Below, one piece after another: positions 54,380 through 63,021 of a stretch of DNA of 64,000 bases. The notes under the pieces are model-generated. The model was not told the origin of the DNA, did no database searches, and worked only from the letters and a program-made list of their open reading frames with translations. Position numbers and translations under genes: made by a program. Source of the stretch: an uncultured Clostridia bacterium (lineage in GTDB: Bacteria > Bacillota > DTU014). Location: assembly GCA_900016865.1 (NCBI GenBank), contig FIZI01000013.1, forward strand, positions 62,001 through 126,000, given 5' to 3'. The stretch's first letter is position 1, and the number at the start of each line of letters is the position of its first letter.

Positions 54380-55114
54380 ATGTGGACAGTTGTTCGAAGT
54401 CTGAAATGGCGACTGCGTGTGTTGCTGCTGCGCGTCTTTGCCAAGCTGGGGATCTTTCCCGAGCTGGTGATTCATTATGTGGGAAGCGGAGAAGCGCTTC
54501 CCCCGCCGCTAAGCTCAGAGGAGGAGGTCGCTCTCCTCAAGCGTTTGGAGAGAGGCGACTTTCGCGTTCGCGGAGAACTCATCGAGAGGAATCTTCGGCT
54601 GGTTGTGTACATCGCGAAGCGCTTTGAAAACACGGGCGTTTTTATTGAAGACCTAGTGTCCATCGGGACAATAGGCCTGATAAAGGCTGTGAACACCTTT
54701 AAGCCGGAGCGAAACATCAAACTGGCTACATATGCGTCCAGGTGCATTGAGAACGAAATACTGATGTACCTGAGGAGAAACAGCAAGACCAGATCTGAGG
54801 TGTCGTTTGACGAACCGCTTAATATCGATTGGGACGGCAACGAGCTTCTGCTTTCCGACGTTTTGGGAACCGAGAATGACGTCATTTACAGGTGCATAGA
54901 GGACGAAGTTGACAAGTCTCTACTAGCTTCTGCTCTCGGAAGCCTCAATCGCCGGGAGAAGCGTATCATGGAGCTTAGATTTGGGCTCTCCGATGGTGTG
55001 GAGAAGACGCAGAAGGAAGTTGCCGACCTCCTCGGCATTTCTCAGTCCTACATATCCCGACTGGAAAAACGTATAATAAAGAAGCTAAGGCGAGAGATCC
55101 AGAGAATCGAGTAA
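54380..55114 (+). CDS. sigE: RNA polymerase sporulation sigma factor SigE (pro-form)
   Basis: 244 codons from ATG, nine bases after GAGGAG (54365-54370). An amphipathic, basic N-terminal extension of about 30 residues is the pro-sequence removed by SpoIIGA. Region 2 has [24 protein letters not shown] in adjoining parts and [18 protein letters not shown]; region 4.2 has [22 protein letters not shown]. It directs early mother-cell genes. A terminator follows. Confidence 0.97.
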   Translation: MWTVVRSLKWRLRVLLLRVFAKLGIFPELVIHYVGSGEALPPPLSSEEEVALLKRLERGDFRVRGELIERNLRLVVYIAKRFENTGVFIEDLVSIGTIGLIKAVNTFKPERNIKLATYASRCIENEILMYLRRNSKTRSEVSFDEPLNIDWDGNELLLSDVLGTENDVIYRCIEDEVDKSLLASALGSLNRREKRIMELRFGLSDGVEKTQKEVADLLGISQSYISRLEKRIIKKLRREIQRIE

Positions 55115-55160
55115 CAGCCGGCATTAGCCGACAAATACTGAATTATCGTCTGTCCAAATG

Positions 55161-55187
55161 AAAGCGCTGGTAAAGAGCGCTTTTTTT
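55161..55187 (+). terminator. intrinsic terminator after sigE
   Basis: AAAGCGCT (55161-55168) pairs with AGCGCTTT (55176-55183), and seven T run from 55181 to 55187. It separates sigE (mother cell) from sigG (forespore), as expected for genes used in different compartments. Confidence 0.88.
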
Positions 55188-55391
55188 GTTGGGTATAAAA
55201 GGTTGAGGTCATGTCAATAATGGTACTGTGCTTGACGGAATATGGAAAACCTAGCGGTGCTGGGTTTTGTCTGCGCAAGATGAGCTCTGTCAGGAGTCTT
55301 GTTGTAGTAGGCGTCGGCCGCGTCGAAGGTGTCGGCTCAGGGAGGCCGTGATCCTGGATGCGGGTCTTTTGCCATTGGAGGGGAGCCAGAA

Positions 55392-56159
55392 GTGAACAAG
55401 GTTGAGATCTGCGGGGTCAACACGTCGAAGTTGCCAGTCCTAAAGAGCGCGCAGATGAAAGAGCTGCTGCAGCGGGTGAGACAAGGCGACGAGGACGCGC
55501 GGCGAGAGCTTATCCAGGGAAACCTAAGGCTGGTGCTTAGCGTCATCCAGCGTTTCAACAACAGAGGAGAGTACGTCGATGATCTCTTCCAGGTTGGCTG
55601 CATCGGGCTCATAAAGGCAATCGACAACTTCGACCTCAGCCAGAATGTCAAATTTTCCACGTACGCGGTCCCGATGATAATTGGCGAAATCCGGAGATAC
55701 TTGCGGGACAATAACCCCATACGAGTCAGCAGGTCTTTGCGGGACATAGCTTACAAGGCCCTGCAGGTCAGGGACAGGCTCATCAACAGAGACTCACGAG
55801 AGCCGACCATATCCGAGCTTGCCAACGAACTGGGCATGCCGCGGGAAGAAGTAGTCTATGCGCTTGATGCGATTCAGGAGCCTGTGTCGCTGTTCGAGCC
55901 CATCTATCACGATGGCGGTGACCCCATCTATGTCATGGACCAGGTTGGAGATGACAAGAACGAAGATGCAATCTGGCTGGAGGGTATCGCCATTCGTGAG
56001 GCGATTGAGAAGCTCAACGACAGGGAAAAGCGCATCCTAAAACTGCGGTTCTTCGAAGGGCGAACCCAGATGGAGGTCGCGGATGAGATCGGAATCTCAC
56101 AGGCCCAGGTGTCAAGGCTCGAAAAAGCAGCGCTCAAGCACATGCGCAGGTTTGTTTAG
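55392..56159 (+). CDS. sigG: RNA polymerase sporulation sigma factor SigG
   Basis: 255 codons from GTG 55392 with GGAGGGGAG at 55378. The N-terminus MNKVEICGVNTSKLPVLK is nearly identical to SigG of B. subtilis. Regions 2 (NLRLVLSVIQRF, VDDLFQVGCIGLIKAIDNFD), 3 and 4 (MEVADEIGISQAQVSRLEKA) are complete. It directs late forespore genes, including spoIVB in B. subtilis. The 200 bp upstream should carry a forespore promoter, but I could not define one. Confidence 0.97.
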   Translation: MNKVEICGVNTSKLPVLKSAQMKELLQRVRQGDEDARRELIQGNLRLVLSVIQRFNNRGEYVDDLFQVGCIGLIKAIDNFDLSQNVKFSTYAVPMIIGEIRRYLRDNNPIRVSRSLRDIAYKALQVRDRLINRDSREPTISELANELGMPREEVVYALDAIQEPVSLFEPIYHDGGDPIYVMDQVGDDKNEDAIWLEGIAIREAIEKLNDREKRILKLRFFEGRTQMEVADEIGISQAQVSRLEKAALKHMRRFV

Positions 56160-56175
56160 TTAGGGGTGACCAGGT

Positions 56176-57024
56176 ATGTTTTTTTCTTGCTCGTTTGTCA
56201 AGCGGCTGAACAGAGCCTGTGGGAGAACAGATGTGTCTGAGATTCGCCAAAGGATTCTTACAGCTCTAGCAATCACCCTATTGACTGTGACGTGTGCCGG
56301 CCTGACTAGGTGGATTCCGAGTGCAACAGCTGATTCTGAGTCGAGTCTTGCCGATGCCTTGGTAAGACTGCACGTCATAGCCAACAGCGATACATTTGAG
56401 GACCAGGCGCTGAAGCTAGAGGTAAGGGACGCAGTTCTTGACGCGGCCCGGGAGATCCTTGAGGGTGCGACAGGCAAGAAGGAAGCTATGGAACTAATCT
56501 GCTCACATCTAGACGAGCTCGAGTCAGCTGCTGCCGAGGCCGTGCAACGCGCAGGCTATGATTACAGTGTCTCCGTCTCCAGTGGGCGATTTGGGTTTCC
56601 GGACAGGTCCTATGGAACGCTGTTTGTGCCCGCAGGGGAGTACGATGCCGTCAAGGTTGTCATTGGAGCAGGAAAAGGAAGTAACTGGTGGTGCGTGATG
56701 TTTCCGCCGCTGTGCTTTATAGATGTGTCTTTAGGTCAGACTCAGGCCCAAGCGCCTTCAGCCCCTCATCAGCCGGATGCTGAACTCGGTTTTCGGCTCA
56801 ATACTGAGACATCAATTCGCAGCGACAACGCATTAGAGAGGCTGGAAAGGCAGGTGCAGAGATATGTTGCGTCACTTGAGCAAGGAGGCCCTTCAACGGG
56901 TACGCAGGAAGGCGTCGCCAGTCAAACAGGATTGGTGGCAAGACTAGAGAGTGAAATTGGCAAAATCAAACAACAATTAGGGTCTCAGAAATATGCGATA
57001 CAGTCTTGGCTGTGGTTTTTCTGA
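56176..57024 (+). CDS. spoIIR: stage II sporulation protein R, forespore signal
   Basis: 282 codons from ATG, six bases after GGGGTGA (56163-56169). A hydrophobic helix at about residues 28-48 serves as signal/anchor. LVRLHVIANSDTFEDQALKLEVRD and GSNWWCVMFPPLCF (in parts) are the family signatures. The C-terminus carries about 80 extra residues with low-complexity and helical sequence not found in the 224-residue B. subtilis protein. It is secreted from the forespore and activates SpoIIGA. It lies 16 bp after sigG. Confidence 0.93.
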   Translation: MFFSCSFVKRLNRACGRTDVSEIRQRILTALAITLLTVTCAGLTRWIPSATADSESSLADALVRLHVIANSDTFEDQALKLEVRDAVLDAAREILEGATGKKEAMELICSHLDELESAAAEAVQRAGYDYSVSVSSGRFGFPDRSYGTLFVPAGEYDAVKVVIGAGKGSNWWCVMFPPLCFIDVSLGQTQAQAPSAPHQPDAELGFRLNTETSIRSDNALERLERQVQRYVASLEQGGPSTGTQEGVASQTGLVARLESEIGKIKQQLGSQKYAIQSWLWFF

Positions 57025-57102
57025 TTTGAGCATTCGTTGAACCCTGCACCTTCGGTATGACAGTTGCATAGTGTGTATGAGGAATGCCAGGGGGTATTGA
57101 GT

Positions 57103-57354
57103 ATGCTCATACGCACGTCAGATCTCAAGGTGCGGGAAGTCATTAACATCCGAGATGGGCGCAACCTAGGGGTGGTCACAGACATCGAATTCGACATGGA
57201 AAAGGGAGCTGTCCAATCCATCATAGTGCCGGGTGAGGGCCGTCTATTAGGGCTATTCGGCAGGAGAGGAGACGTTGTCATCCCCTGGCACCGAATACGG
57301 AAGTTCGGTGAAGACGCCATACTTGTTGATGTAGATGATTTCAAAGACGAATAA
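57103..57354 (+). CDS. ylmC: YlmC/YmxH-family PRC-barrel protein
   Basis: 83 codons from ATG 57103, seven bases after AGGGGGT (57089-57095). It is a single PRC-barrel domain: TSDLKVREVINIRDGRNLGVV, DIEFDMEKGAVQSIIVPG and IPWHRIRKFGEDAILVD. Such proteins are conserved in spore formers near mlpA or sigE/sigG; their role is not well defined. It is followed by a terminator and the nrdR promoter. Confidence 0.9.
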   Translation: MLIRTSDLKVREVINIRDGRNLGVVTDIEFDMEKGAVQSIIVPGEGRLLGLFGRRGDVVIPWHRIRKFGEDAILVDVDDFKDE

Positions 57355-57381
57355 GACTGCAGACGGTGCTGATCCGACACC

Positions 57382-57418
57382 AAGGCAGCTGTCGCTCTTT
57401 CAACGACTGCTGCCTTTT
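57382..57418 (+). terminator. intrinsic terminator after ylmC
   Basis: AAGGCAGCTGTCG (57382-57394) pairs with CGACTGCTGCCTT (57404-57416) with a single mismatch; TTTTAGTTTT follows. Confidence 0.82.
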
Positions 57419-57433
57419 AGTTTTGCGATGGGC

Positions 57434-57439
57434 TATAAT
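57434..57439 (+). promoter_or_regulatory. -10 box of the nrdR promoter
   Basis: A perfect TATAAT lies 20 bases before the nrdR start codon. The position 17 bases upstream (57411-57416, TGCCTT) is a poor -35 and falls in the terminator stem. If used, the mRNA would begin only about 14 bases before the start codon. Confidence 0.5.
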
Positions 57440-57459
57440 GGTCTCAGGGAGTGGTAGAC

Positions 57460-57915
57460 GTGAGATGTCCCTTTTGCGGCGAACGAGATACCAAAGTCAC
57501 TGATTCGCGAGCAACCGACGACGGTTGTTCAGTGCGCAGGCGTAGGGAGTGCGTGAAATGCGGCCGAAGGTTTACCACCTATGAGACTGTAGATAGGACG
57601 CCTTTGATCGTGGTCAAAAAAGATGGGAGCCGAGAGGCGTTTGATCGAAACAAGATCCTCACCGGACTCATGAGAGCCTGCGAGAAGCGCCCGGTTTCTG
57701 TGGCAGAGCTTGAGACTTTGGCTACGTCCATTGAGTTGACTCTCCGCAATCAGCTGAAGCCGGAGGTTACGAGCAAAGACATTGGCGAACTCGTCATGGA
57801 GAAACTCAGAGATCTCGACGAGGTAGCTTATGTGCGTTTCGCCTCAGTGTACAGACAATTCAGAGACATCACAAGATTCAAGCAGGAACTCGAGAGCCTG
57901 CTTGAGAAACGATGA
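57460..57915 (+). CDS. nrdR: transcriptional repressor NrdR
   Basis: 151 codons from GTG 57460, eight bases after AGGGAG (57446-57451). A zinc ribbon (CPFC at 3-6, CVKCGRRF near 31-38) precedes an ATP-cone domain ([18 protein letters not shown] and following). The family senses ATP/dATP and represses ribonucleotide reductase genes. No nrd gene is in the window. Confidence 0.97.
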   Translation: MRCPFCGERDTKVTDSRATDDGCSVRRRRECVKCGRRFTTYETVDRTPLIVVKKDGSREAFDRNKILTGLMRACEKRPVSVAELETLATSIELTLRNQLKPEVTSKDIGELVMEKLRDLDEVAYVRFASVYRQFRDITRFKQELESLLEKR

Positions 57916-57952
57916 CAGATGACTGTCTTGCCTGTATTGGGGGCCATATCGA

Positions 57953-58816
57953 GTGTGGCACATTAGAGAAAGCCATGGAGTCAAGTACCTGCTGAGTGAT
58001 TCTGCGCTTGCAGGCGGATTTGTGGCGGGTTTTACTACCCGGCTTGGCGGCGTCAGCTCGCTGTCGTACAGCTCTTTGAACCTAGGTCTCCATGTAGGTG
58101 ACGCAAGAGAGCGAGTGATAACGAACAGAAGGCGCTTCGCTGCCGCTCTTGGTGTAGACCTTGGGTGCATGGTATTTGCAGAACAAGTGCACTCCAACAG
58201 GGTTGAAATCGTCAATACACAGCATTGTGGAATGGGCGTGCTCGAGCAGGAGACCGCCGTTTCCAAGACTGACGGCCTGATAACGTCAGAAGCCGGTGTT
58301 ATGCTGGTTTTGACGTTTGCCGACTGTGTACCTGTAATCCTGTTTGAACCTGAATCCTCAGTGGCAGCAGTCGTTCATGCAGGGTGGCGCGGCACGGCAG
58401 CCTCTATTGTCAGGACCGCAGTCTCGCTGATCACGGCCAGGTTCAAGGTGAGTCCGATATCTATCCGAGCATTGATCGGGCCGTCAATCGGCCAGTGCTG
58501 CTACGAGGTTTCTTGTGAGGTAGCGGCAAGTGTGCGGTCTGCCAGATTGGCACCGGCTGCAGGCGATGCAGAGAGAAGCGGTGAGCAGGCACAGTGCCCG
58601 AGGGATATAGGTGTAGAGCCGGGACGTCGTGTGCGTCTTGATCTGGCTTCTGAGAACGTCGCCCAACTGCTCGACGCCGGTGTGCCAAGCCGCAACATCG
58701 AGCACTTGAAAACCTGCACGTCCTGCCACAGTGATTTGTTTTTTTCGCACAGAGCTGGCCGGGGAACGACAGGCCGATTTGCGGCGTTTGCCTACATTCC
58801 TCTAGAGGGACTATAA
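57953..58816 (+). CDS. pgeF: YfiH/PgeF-family purine nucleoside phosphorylase-type (polyphenol oxidase domain) protein
   Basis: 287 codons from GTG with GGGGGCC about eight bases upstream. Metal-binding motifs of the family are FAEQVHSNRV, FADCVPVIL, HAGWRGTA and TCTSCHSDLFFS. Members were called laccase-like; some act as purine nucleoside phosphorylases and PgeF corrects faulty wall-precursor peptides in E. coli. In Bacillota it is often found in the ylm/sepF cluster. Residues about 200-225 (GDAERSGEQAQCPRD) form an extra loop. Confidence 0.93.
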   Translation: MWHIRESHGVKYLLSDSALAGGFVAGFTTRLGGVSSLSYSSLNLGLHVGDARERVITNRRRFAAALGVDLGCMVFAEQVHSNRVEIVNTQHCGMGVLEQETAVSKTDGLITSEAGVMLVLTFADCVPVILFEPESSVAAVVHAGWRGTAASIVRTAVSLITARFKVSPISIRALIGPSIGQCCYEVSCEVAASVRSARLAPAAGDAERSGEQAQCPRDIGVEPGRRVRLDLASENVAQLLDAGVPSRNIEHLKTCTSCHSDLFFSHRAGRGTTGRFAAFAYIPLEGL

Positions 58817-58817
58817 T
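58788..58817 (+). promoter_or_regulatory. candidate sigma-A promoter of yggS-sepF
   Basis: TTGCCT (58788-58793), an 18-base spacer and a perfect TATAAT (58812-58817) lie over the end of the preceding gene, 25 bases before the next start codon. The -35 matches at four of six positions. Confidence 0.5.
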
Positions 58818-58842
58818 ATGACTGAAGAAGAGGTGACTGGCT

Positions 58843-59538
58843 ATGGAATCGCTCTCTGAGCGCGTCCAAGCCGTGCAACAGAGAATTCAACGTGCAGCTG
58901 AGTCAGTAGGAAGGAATCCAGAAGACATCACTCTGGTAGCGGTAACAAAGACTATTCCGGCGGACCGAATCCGTGAGTTGCTGGACTTAGGCATAAAGCA
59001 CATTGGAGAAAACAGGGTGCAGGAAGCTCAAGCCAAGATCCCCGAGTTGAAGTCTTACAACGCTACCTGGCACCTCGTGGGACACCTCCAGAGCAACAAG
59101 ATCAACAAGGCCCTCTCGCTGTTTGACATGATTCAGTCGGTTGACAGTAGCCGTCTGGCGGCTGCGATTCAGCTTAGAGCCGAGCGCGACAATGTGGTAG
59201 GAGTGCCGTGCCTTGTTCAGGTCAACGTATCAGGCGAATCAACAAAGCACGGAATCCCTCTGGAGTCAGCGCTGGAGACAATCAGAGAGATAGCTCGGTA
59301 TGATCGGTTGAAGATTCGCGGTCTCATGACCATTGCTCCTTATACTAATGATCCTGAAAGTGTTAGGCCTGTTTTCAGGCAACTCAGATTACTAGCTGAT
59401 CGGATAAGAGACGAACGTATCGACGGAGTCAGTATGGATACGCTGTCAATGGGGATGAGCGGCGACTTTGAAGTTGCAATCCAAGAGGGCTCTACAATGG
59501 TTAGAATAGGATCGTTACTGTTTGGACCTAGGGAGTAA
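58843..59538 (+). CDS. ylmE: YggS/YlmE-family PLP homeostasis protein
   Basis: 231 codons from ATG, eight bases after GAGGTGA (58828-58834). It is a single-domain alanine-racemase-like barrel: LVAVTKTIPADRI with the PLP Lys, HIGENRVQEAQ, WHLVGHLQSNK, CLVQVNVSGESTKHG and LSMGMSGDFEVAI. It binds pyridoxal phosphate and controls its level; no racemase activity is expected. The stop overlaps sepF. Confidence 0.95.
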   Translation: MESLSERVQAVQQRIQRAAESVGRNPEDITLVAVTKTIPADRIRELLDLGIKHIGENRVQEAQAKIPELKSYNATWHLVGHLQSNKINKALSLFDMIQSVDSSRLAAAIQLRAERDNVVGVPCLVQVNVSGESTKHGIPLESALETIREIARYDRLKIRGLMTIAPYTNDPESVRPVFRQLRLLADRIRDERIDGVSMDTLSMGMSGDFEVAIQEGSTMVRIGSLLFGPRE

Positions 59539-59954
59539 TGCCGAATATGAGAGAAGGCATCCTGGATCGGATACTCGCGCTCATGGGCCTTGACGTAGGC
59601 CTGGATCCGGAGGAAAAGATGGTCGAACGCGACGTCAAGGCGACAGAGACGATAAGGGCCGAGTTTGGCGACAAGGTCGTCAGCTTGAGGTCGTCTAGGA
59701 ACACGCGTCTCATGATAGTCGAGCCCAAGGGTTTTAGCGAGGTCCGCAGGATCTGCGATCATCTTCGCAGAAGACGGCCGGTCATCGTCAATGTCAGCGG
59801 ATGTGACTCGGTTACTTCCAGGCGGATCTTGGATTTCGTGATGGGGGCTACGTATGCCATGTCAGGGCATATGCAAAAGATCACGGACGGCGTCTTTTTG
59901 TTCACCTCAGATAACTTCGACATAGTGGAGGAGAAGGCGGCCGATAAAGAATAG
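59538..59954 (+). CDS. sepF: cell division protein SepF
   Basis: 138 codons from ATG overlapping the ylmE stop; ATG 59547 is another option. An amphipathic N-terminal helix (REGILDRILALMGL) binds membrane, a short linker follows, and the SepF core runs from about residue 45 (RLMIVEPKGFSEVRRICD, RRPVIVNVSGCD, RRILDFVMGATYAMSG, GVFLFTSDN). SepF forms rings that bundle FtsZ and anchor it. It provides a second anchor besides FtsA. Confidence 0.95.
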   Translation: MPNMREGILDRILALMGLDVGLDPEEKMVERDVKATETIRAEFGDKVVSLRSSRNTRLMIVEPKGFSEVRRICDHLRRRRPVIVNVSGCDSVTSRRILDFVMGATYAMSGHMQKITDGVFLFTSDNFDIVEEKAADKE

Positions 59955-59972
59955 ACTGCGGGAGTGAAGGCT

Positions 59973-60815
59973 GTGGAGTACTCGTCAGGGGACGGAGCGT
60001 CTCAGACCAACTTGGCCCTTATCGGTGCAGGAGTGATGGGCGAAGCGATTGCTTCGGCTCTTCTCTCTAAGGGAGCTTGTGATCCAAGGCACTTGAGTGT
60101 TAGTGACGTCCGCGACTATCGGCTAGATGCACTTGGACAGCAACTCGGAGTGAACACTTGCAGTTCGAATAGAGAAGCTGTGGCGGGCGCTTCAGTGATA
60201 TTGCTTGCCGTCAAACCACAAGCAATGGATACCGTTTTGAGCGACATCTCTGATGCCATCGGCAGTGACCAGCTGGTGATATCCGTCGCTGCAGGCATAG
60301 ACACTGAGTGGATAGAGCGTCGCCTGCTGCCAGGAGCCCGGGTTGTTCGAGCAATGCCAAATACCCCGGGCATTATTGGTATGGGTATTACGGCAATCAG
60401 TCCGGGGAAGCACGCTACCGAACAAGACGTTTCCGTAACAGAGGGCCTGTTCCGCTGCATGGGCGAGGTAGTGCAAGTCGACGAGACGTTGATGGACGCA
60501 GTGACGGGCTTGAGCGGAAGCGGCCCAGCATACTGCTTTATGTTCATAGAGTCTCTAGCAGAGGCCGGAGTCCTGAACGGGCTTCCTCGCGATGTTGCGC
60601 TCAAGCTGGCTTGCTGGACCGCGATGGGAGCTGCTGCACTGGTGAAAGACTCGGGCGATCACCCGGCGGTTCTCAAGTCCAGGGTAACATCGCCTGCTGG
60701 AACGACCGCGGCCGGCCTTGCTGTACTTGAGCGGATGGGATTTCGTGCGGCAGTGATCGACGCTGTGACATCTGCTGCAAGTCGAAGCAAGCAACTGTCT
60801 TCTCAGGACACATAA
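59973..60815 (+). CDS. proC: pyrroline-5-carboxylate reductase
   Basis: 280 codons from GTG 59973 with GGGAG at 59960-59964; GTG 59964 lies against that site. The Rossmann motif LIGAGVMGEAIASALL, VILLAVKPQ, RAMPNTPGIIGMG and the substrate part LSGSGPAYCFMFIESLAEAG with LKSRVTSPAGTTAAGL are typical. It makes proline with NAD(P)H. Its place between sepF and ylmG is common in Bacillota. Confidence 0.96.
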   Translation: MEYSSGDGASQTNLALIGAGVMGEAIASALLSKGACDPRHLSVSDVRDYRLDALGQQLGVNTCSSNREAVAGASVILLAVKPQAMDTVLSDISDAIGSDQLVISVAAGIDTEWIERRLLPGARVVRAMPNTPGIIGMGITAISPGKHATEQDVSVTEGLFRCMGEVVQVDETLMDAVTGLSGSGPAYCFMFIESLAEAGVLNGLPRDVALKLACWTAMGAAALVKDSGDHPAVLKSRVTSPAGTTAAGLAVLERMGFRAAVIDAVTSAASRSKQLSSQDT

Positions 60816-60829
60816 GCATTGGAGATTGC

Positions 60830-61114
60830 TTGATTGGGGGCTACGTCACCGTGGTGCGAATGCAGCTGTGGAGATTTATAGATCTTTTTCTGAGGATATA
60901 TGAAATACTGATCCTTGCAAGAGTAGTGATGTCATGGGTGCAGATGGAGAGCAACAAACTGTCGGACTTTGTGTATAGAGTTACTGAGCCTGTACTTAGG
61001 CCGATCAGGGAGTTGATCCCTGCTGTTGCAGGAGTGATTGATTTTTCTCCGTTGATAGCGTTCATGCTTTTGACCTTGGTGAGAAGGCTGTTGTTTGCTT
61101 TGTTGGTGTGGTAA
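60830..61114 (+). CDS. ylmG: YggT-family membrane protein (YlmG)
   Basis: 94 codons from TTG with GGAGA just upstream. Two membrane helices (about 15-38 and 69-92) surround the family motif RVVMSWVQ and TEPVLRPIRELIPAVAGVIDFSPLIAF in adjoining parts. YlmG homologues affect division-site or chloroplast nucleoid organisation; the role in Bacillota is unclear. It belongs to the sepF cluster. Confidence 0.93.
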   Translation: MIGGYVTVVRMQLWRFIDLFLRIYEILILARVVMSWVQMESNKLSDFVYRVTEPVLRPIRELIPAVAGVIDFSPLIAFMLLTLVRRLLFALLVW

Positions 61115-61148
61115 CAGCACTCATGTTAAGCAGGCGTAAGGAGGAATT

Positions 61149-61946
61149 ATGCTGATCGATCCTATTGATGTTGTTCCTGTTGATGAGATGTTTGAGTCTG
61201 CGGAGCACAAACAGGTGGCAGCTCGCACCATCGATTATGTCCGAGAGACACTGCAGACCGCCGACTCGCGATTGACCGAGTTTCTCAGTTCAGCAGAGCA
61301 GGATGTGATGCGCTCGGTGTTGCGCAGACTCCCAGATGTCAGATACGTGATGTTCGGAGGCTATCGGGGAGCTGAACGCAAGCGAGCGATTATCATTCCG
61401 TCGTATTTCGTCAATGAATACCTCGACTTCCAGATCGGGGCCATTGAGATCGTGCCCGACACTGATAGAGAGGTGCTTTCGCGCAGCGATTACGAGAAGG
61501 CGCTGTTGGCACTTGGGCTTGACGCCGACAGGTTCGGAGACGTCATAGTGAATGACGACCGTGCCCAGATCTTTGTTGACAGCTCTGTTGAGCAGTTCGT
61601 CGTAGAAAGACTGACCAGGGTTGGACGCTTCAGGGCGACAGTGACTGCGATCGACCCCGAGAGGGTGGACGTGGCCTCTGAAAGCGTTGAGATAGAGCGC
61701 ACAGTTGCGTCGCTGCGCCTTGACTCTGTCGCGGCTGCCGGCTACTCGTCGTCGCGGACCAAAATGGCGAGGGAGATCAAAGCCGGCCAGGTCAAGCTCA
61801 ACTGGAACCTGACAGTCAAGCCTGATGTCGAAGTCAAGACGGGTGATGTCATCTCGATGCGCGGCCGCGGGCGCGTCGTGATAGAGGAAGTTCTTGGAGA
61901 GACGCGGAAAGGCCGTTTGCGCATCCGTCTCAGAAAATCGCTCTAG
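61149..61946 (+). CDS. ylmH: S4-domain RNA-binding protein YlmH
   Basis: 265 codons from ATG with a strong AAGGAGGA eight bases upstream. An N-terminal region (residues 1-165, FGGYRGAERKRAIIIPSYF, VLSRSDYEKALLALGL in parts) is followed by an S4 domain at about 182-262 (RLDSVAAAGYSSSRTKM, IKAGQVKLNWNLTVKPDVEVKTGDVISMRG in parts). YlmH has been linked to rescue of stalled ribosomes and to division. It closes the ylm group. Confidence 0.94.
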   Translation: MLIDPIDVVPVDEMFESAEHKQVAARTIDYVRETLQTADSRLTEFLSSAEQDVMRSVLRRLPDVRYVMFGGYRGAERKRAIIIPSYFVNEYLDFQIGAIEIVPDTDREVLSRSDYEKALLALGLDADRFGDVIVNDDRAQIFVDSSVEQFVVERLTRVGRFRATVTAIDPERVDVASESVEIERTVASLRLDSVAAAGYSSSRTKMAREIKAGQVKLNWNLTVKPDVEVKTGDVISMRGRGRVVIEEVLGETRKGRLRIRLRKSL

Positions 61947-62046
61947 TAGTCTCTATCTGAGCTTCTTGTGGGGAACAATACTTCTGGGCTCTTGGCTAAG
62001 GGCTACAGTCGTATTGCGAGTGAGCGATCAGGTGAATGAGGAAAGC

Positions 62047-62337
62047 GTGAGCAAGCTAAAGGAAGCCATAGCCACTCTCTCTGAGAGACTGGAGAAGGCG
62101 GATTTGGCTGAGTTCGTGCAGTATTACAGGAGACCGGGAAGAGTCTTGTACGTCAACTTCATCGGAGGACTGGCTAGAGGACTCGGAATCGCTATCGGCG
62201 CCACTCTTCTGCTTGCCCTAGTGCTCTACATCCTCACCTTGGTGGTCAATCTCAATTTGCCGGTTATCAGTCGGGCAATCGCTGAAGTAGTGAACTTAGT
62301 GCAGCGGAATCTTGAGGCGCTGGAAACCCTTAGGTGA
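62047..62337 (+). CDS. small membrane protein, DUF5665-like
   Basis: 96 codons from GTG 62047 with GAGGAA at 62038-62043; GTG 62020 and 62032 are alternatives. A charged helix (1-30) is followed by GLARGLGIAIGATLL and one long hydrophobic segment, then a short amphipathic end (AEVVNLVQRNL). This agrees with DUF5665 proteins as I remember them, which are small single-span proteins of Bacillota. No function is known. It lies between ylmH and the DksA-like gene. Confidence 0.7.
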   Translation: MSKLKEAIATLSERLEKADLAEFVQYYRRPGRVLYVNFIGGLARGLGIAIGATLLLALVLYILTLVVNLNLPVISRAIAEVVNLVQRNLEALETLR

Positions 62338-62373
62338 TTGGAGCCTATGTGATCACCGAGGAGGCGAGGCACT

Positions 62374-63021
62374 TTGGATGCGCGCATTGCTAGACGTCTG
62401 AGGCGAAGGCTCTTGTCGCTTCGCAAACAAATGAAGGATCAGCTGGCAGATATGGAGGCCGGCTTGATGGACAGCCCGCAGTCAGTTTGGGCAGGAGAAC
62501 TGTCTGCGTATGACAATCACTCTGCAGACTCTGCCTCTGAGACCTATTTGAGGGCACAAGAGATCGGCCTCATGGACAGCCGCAAGCGGATGCTTGCGAT
62601 GGTTGAGACAGTGATAGCAAAGATGGATGATGGGACTTACGGCCTGTGTGAAAACTGCAAGAAACCGATTCCGAACGAGAGGTTGGAGGCCATTCCATTT
62701 GCAGTTCACTGTAAGGAGTGTCGCGAACTGGCCGAACAGCAGCATGTGTCGCATCTGCGCCCATATGAGGAGAGTCTCATGCGCTCGCTTTTCACAGAGC
62801 TCTTTAGCGATGACACAGAATTCGTTGGAACCACAGGAGAGGATACATGGCAGGATGTAGCTCAATACGGCACATCCGACTCCTACCAGGATGTCGCCAA
62901 CACTACAGACAAGCCAAGGCCGACCGACGCATATATGGACTCTGACGAGGAGGTCGGGGCCGTAGAAGGTGTCGATAGAGTTATCAATGAGGAGCCTCAT
63001 GAAGTTGAAGAGACCGATTAG
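62374..63021 (+). CDS. TraR/DksA C4 zinc-finger protein, YteA type
   Basis: 215 codons from TTG behind GAGGAGG (62359-62365). A helical region contains YDNHSADSASETYLRAQEIG (about 49-68), the sporulation/YteA-type signature. The zinc finger reads CENCKKPIPNERLEAIP and CKEC. The last 85 residues are acidic and low in complexity. DksA relatives act on RNA polymerase, though the Asp pair of the DksA tip is not obvious. The gene overlaps lspA by 23 bases. Confidence 0.9.
   Translation: MDARIARRLRRRLLSLRKQMKDQLADMEAGLMDSPQSVWAGELSAYDNHSADSASETYLRAQEIGLMDSRKRMLAMVETVIAKMDDGTYGLCENCKKPIPNERLEAIPFAVHCKECRELAEQQHVSHLRPYEESLMRSLFTELFSDDTEFVGTTGEDTWQDVAQYGTSDSYQDVANTTDKPRPTDAYMDSDEEVGAVEGVDRVINEEPHEVEETD

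Noticed and set aside
55193-55225. Sigma-F/G promoter before sigG (GTATA ... CATGTCAATAAT)
   Set aside because: The spacing does not fit a sigma-F or sigma-G promoter and the -10 fits neither consensus.
55244-55266. AAAACCTA/TGGGTTTT hairpin before sigG as a terminator
   Set aside because: Only four T follow and it lies in a leader region after another terminator; kept as an unexplained small stem.
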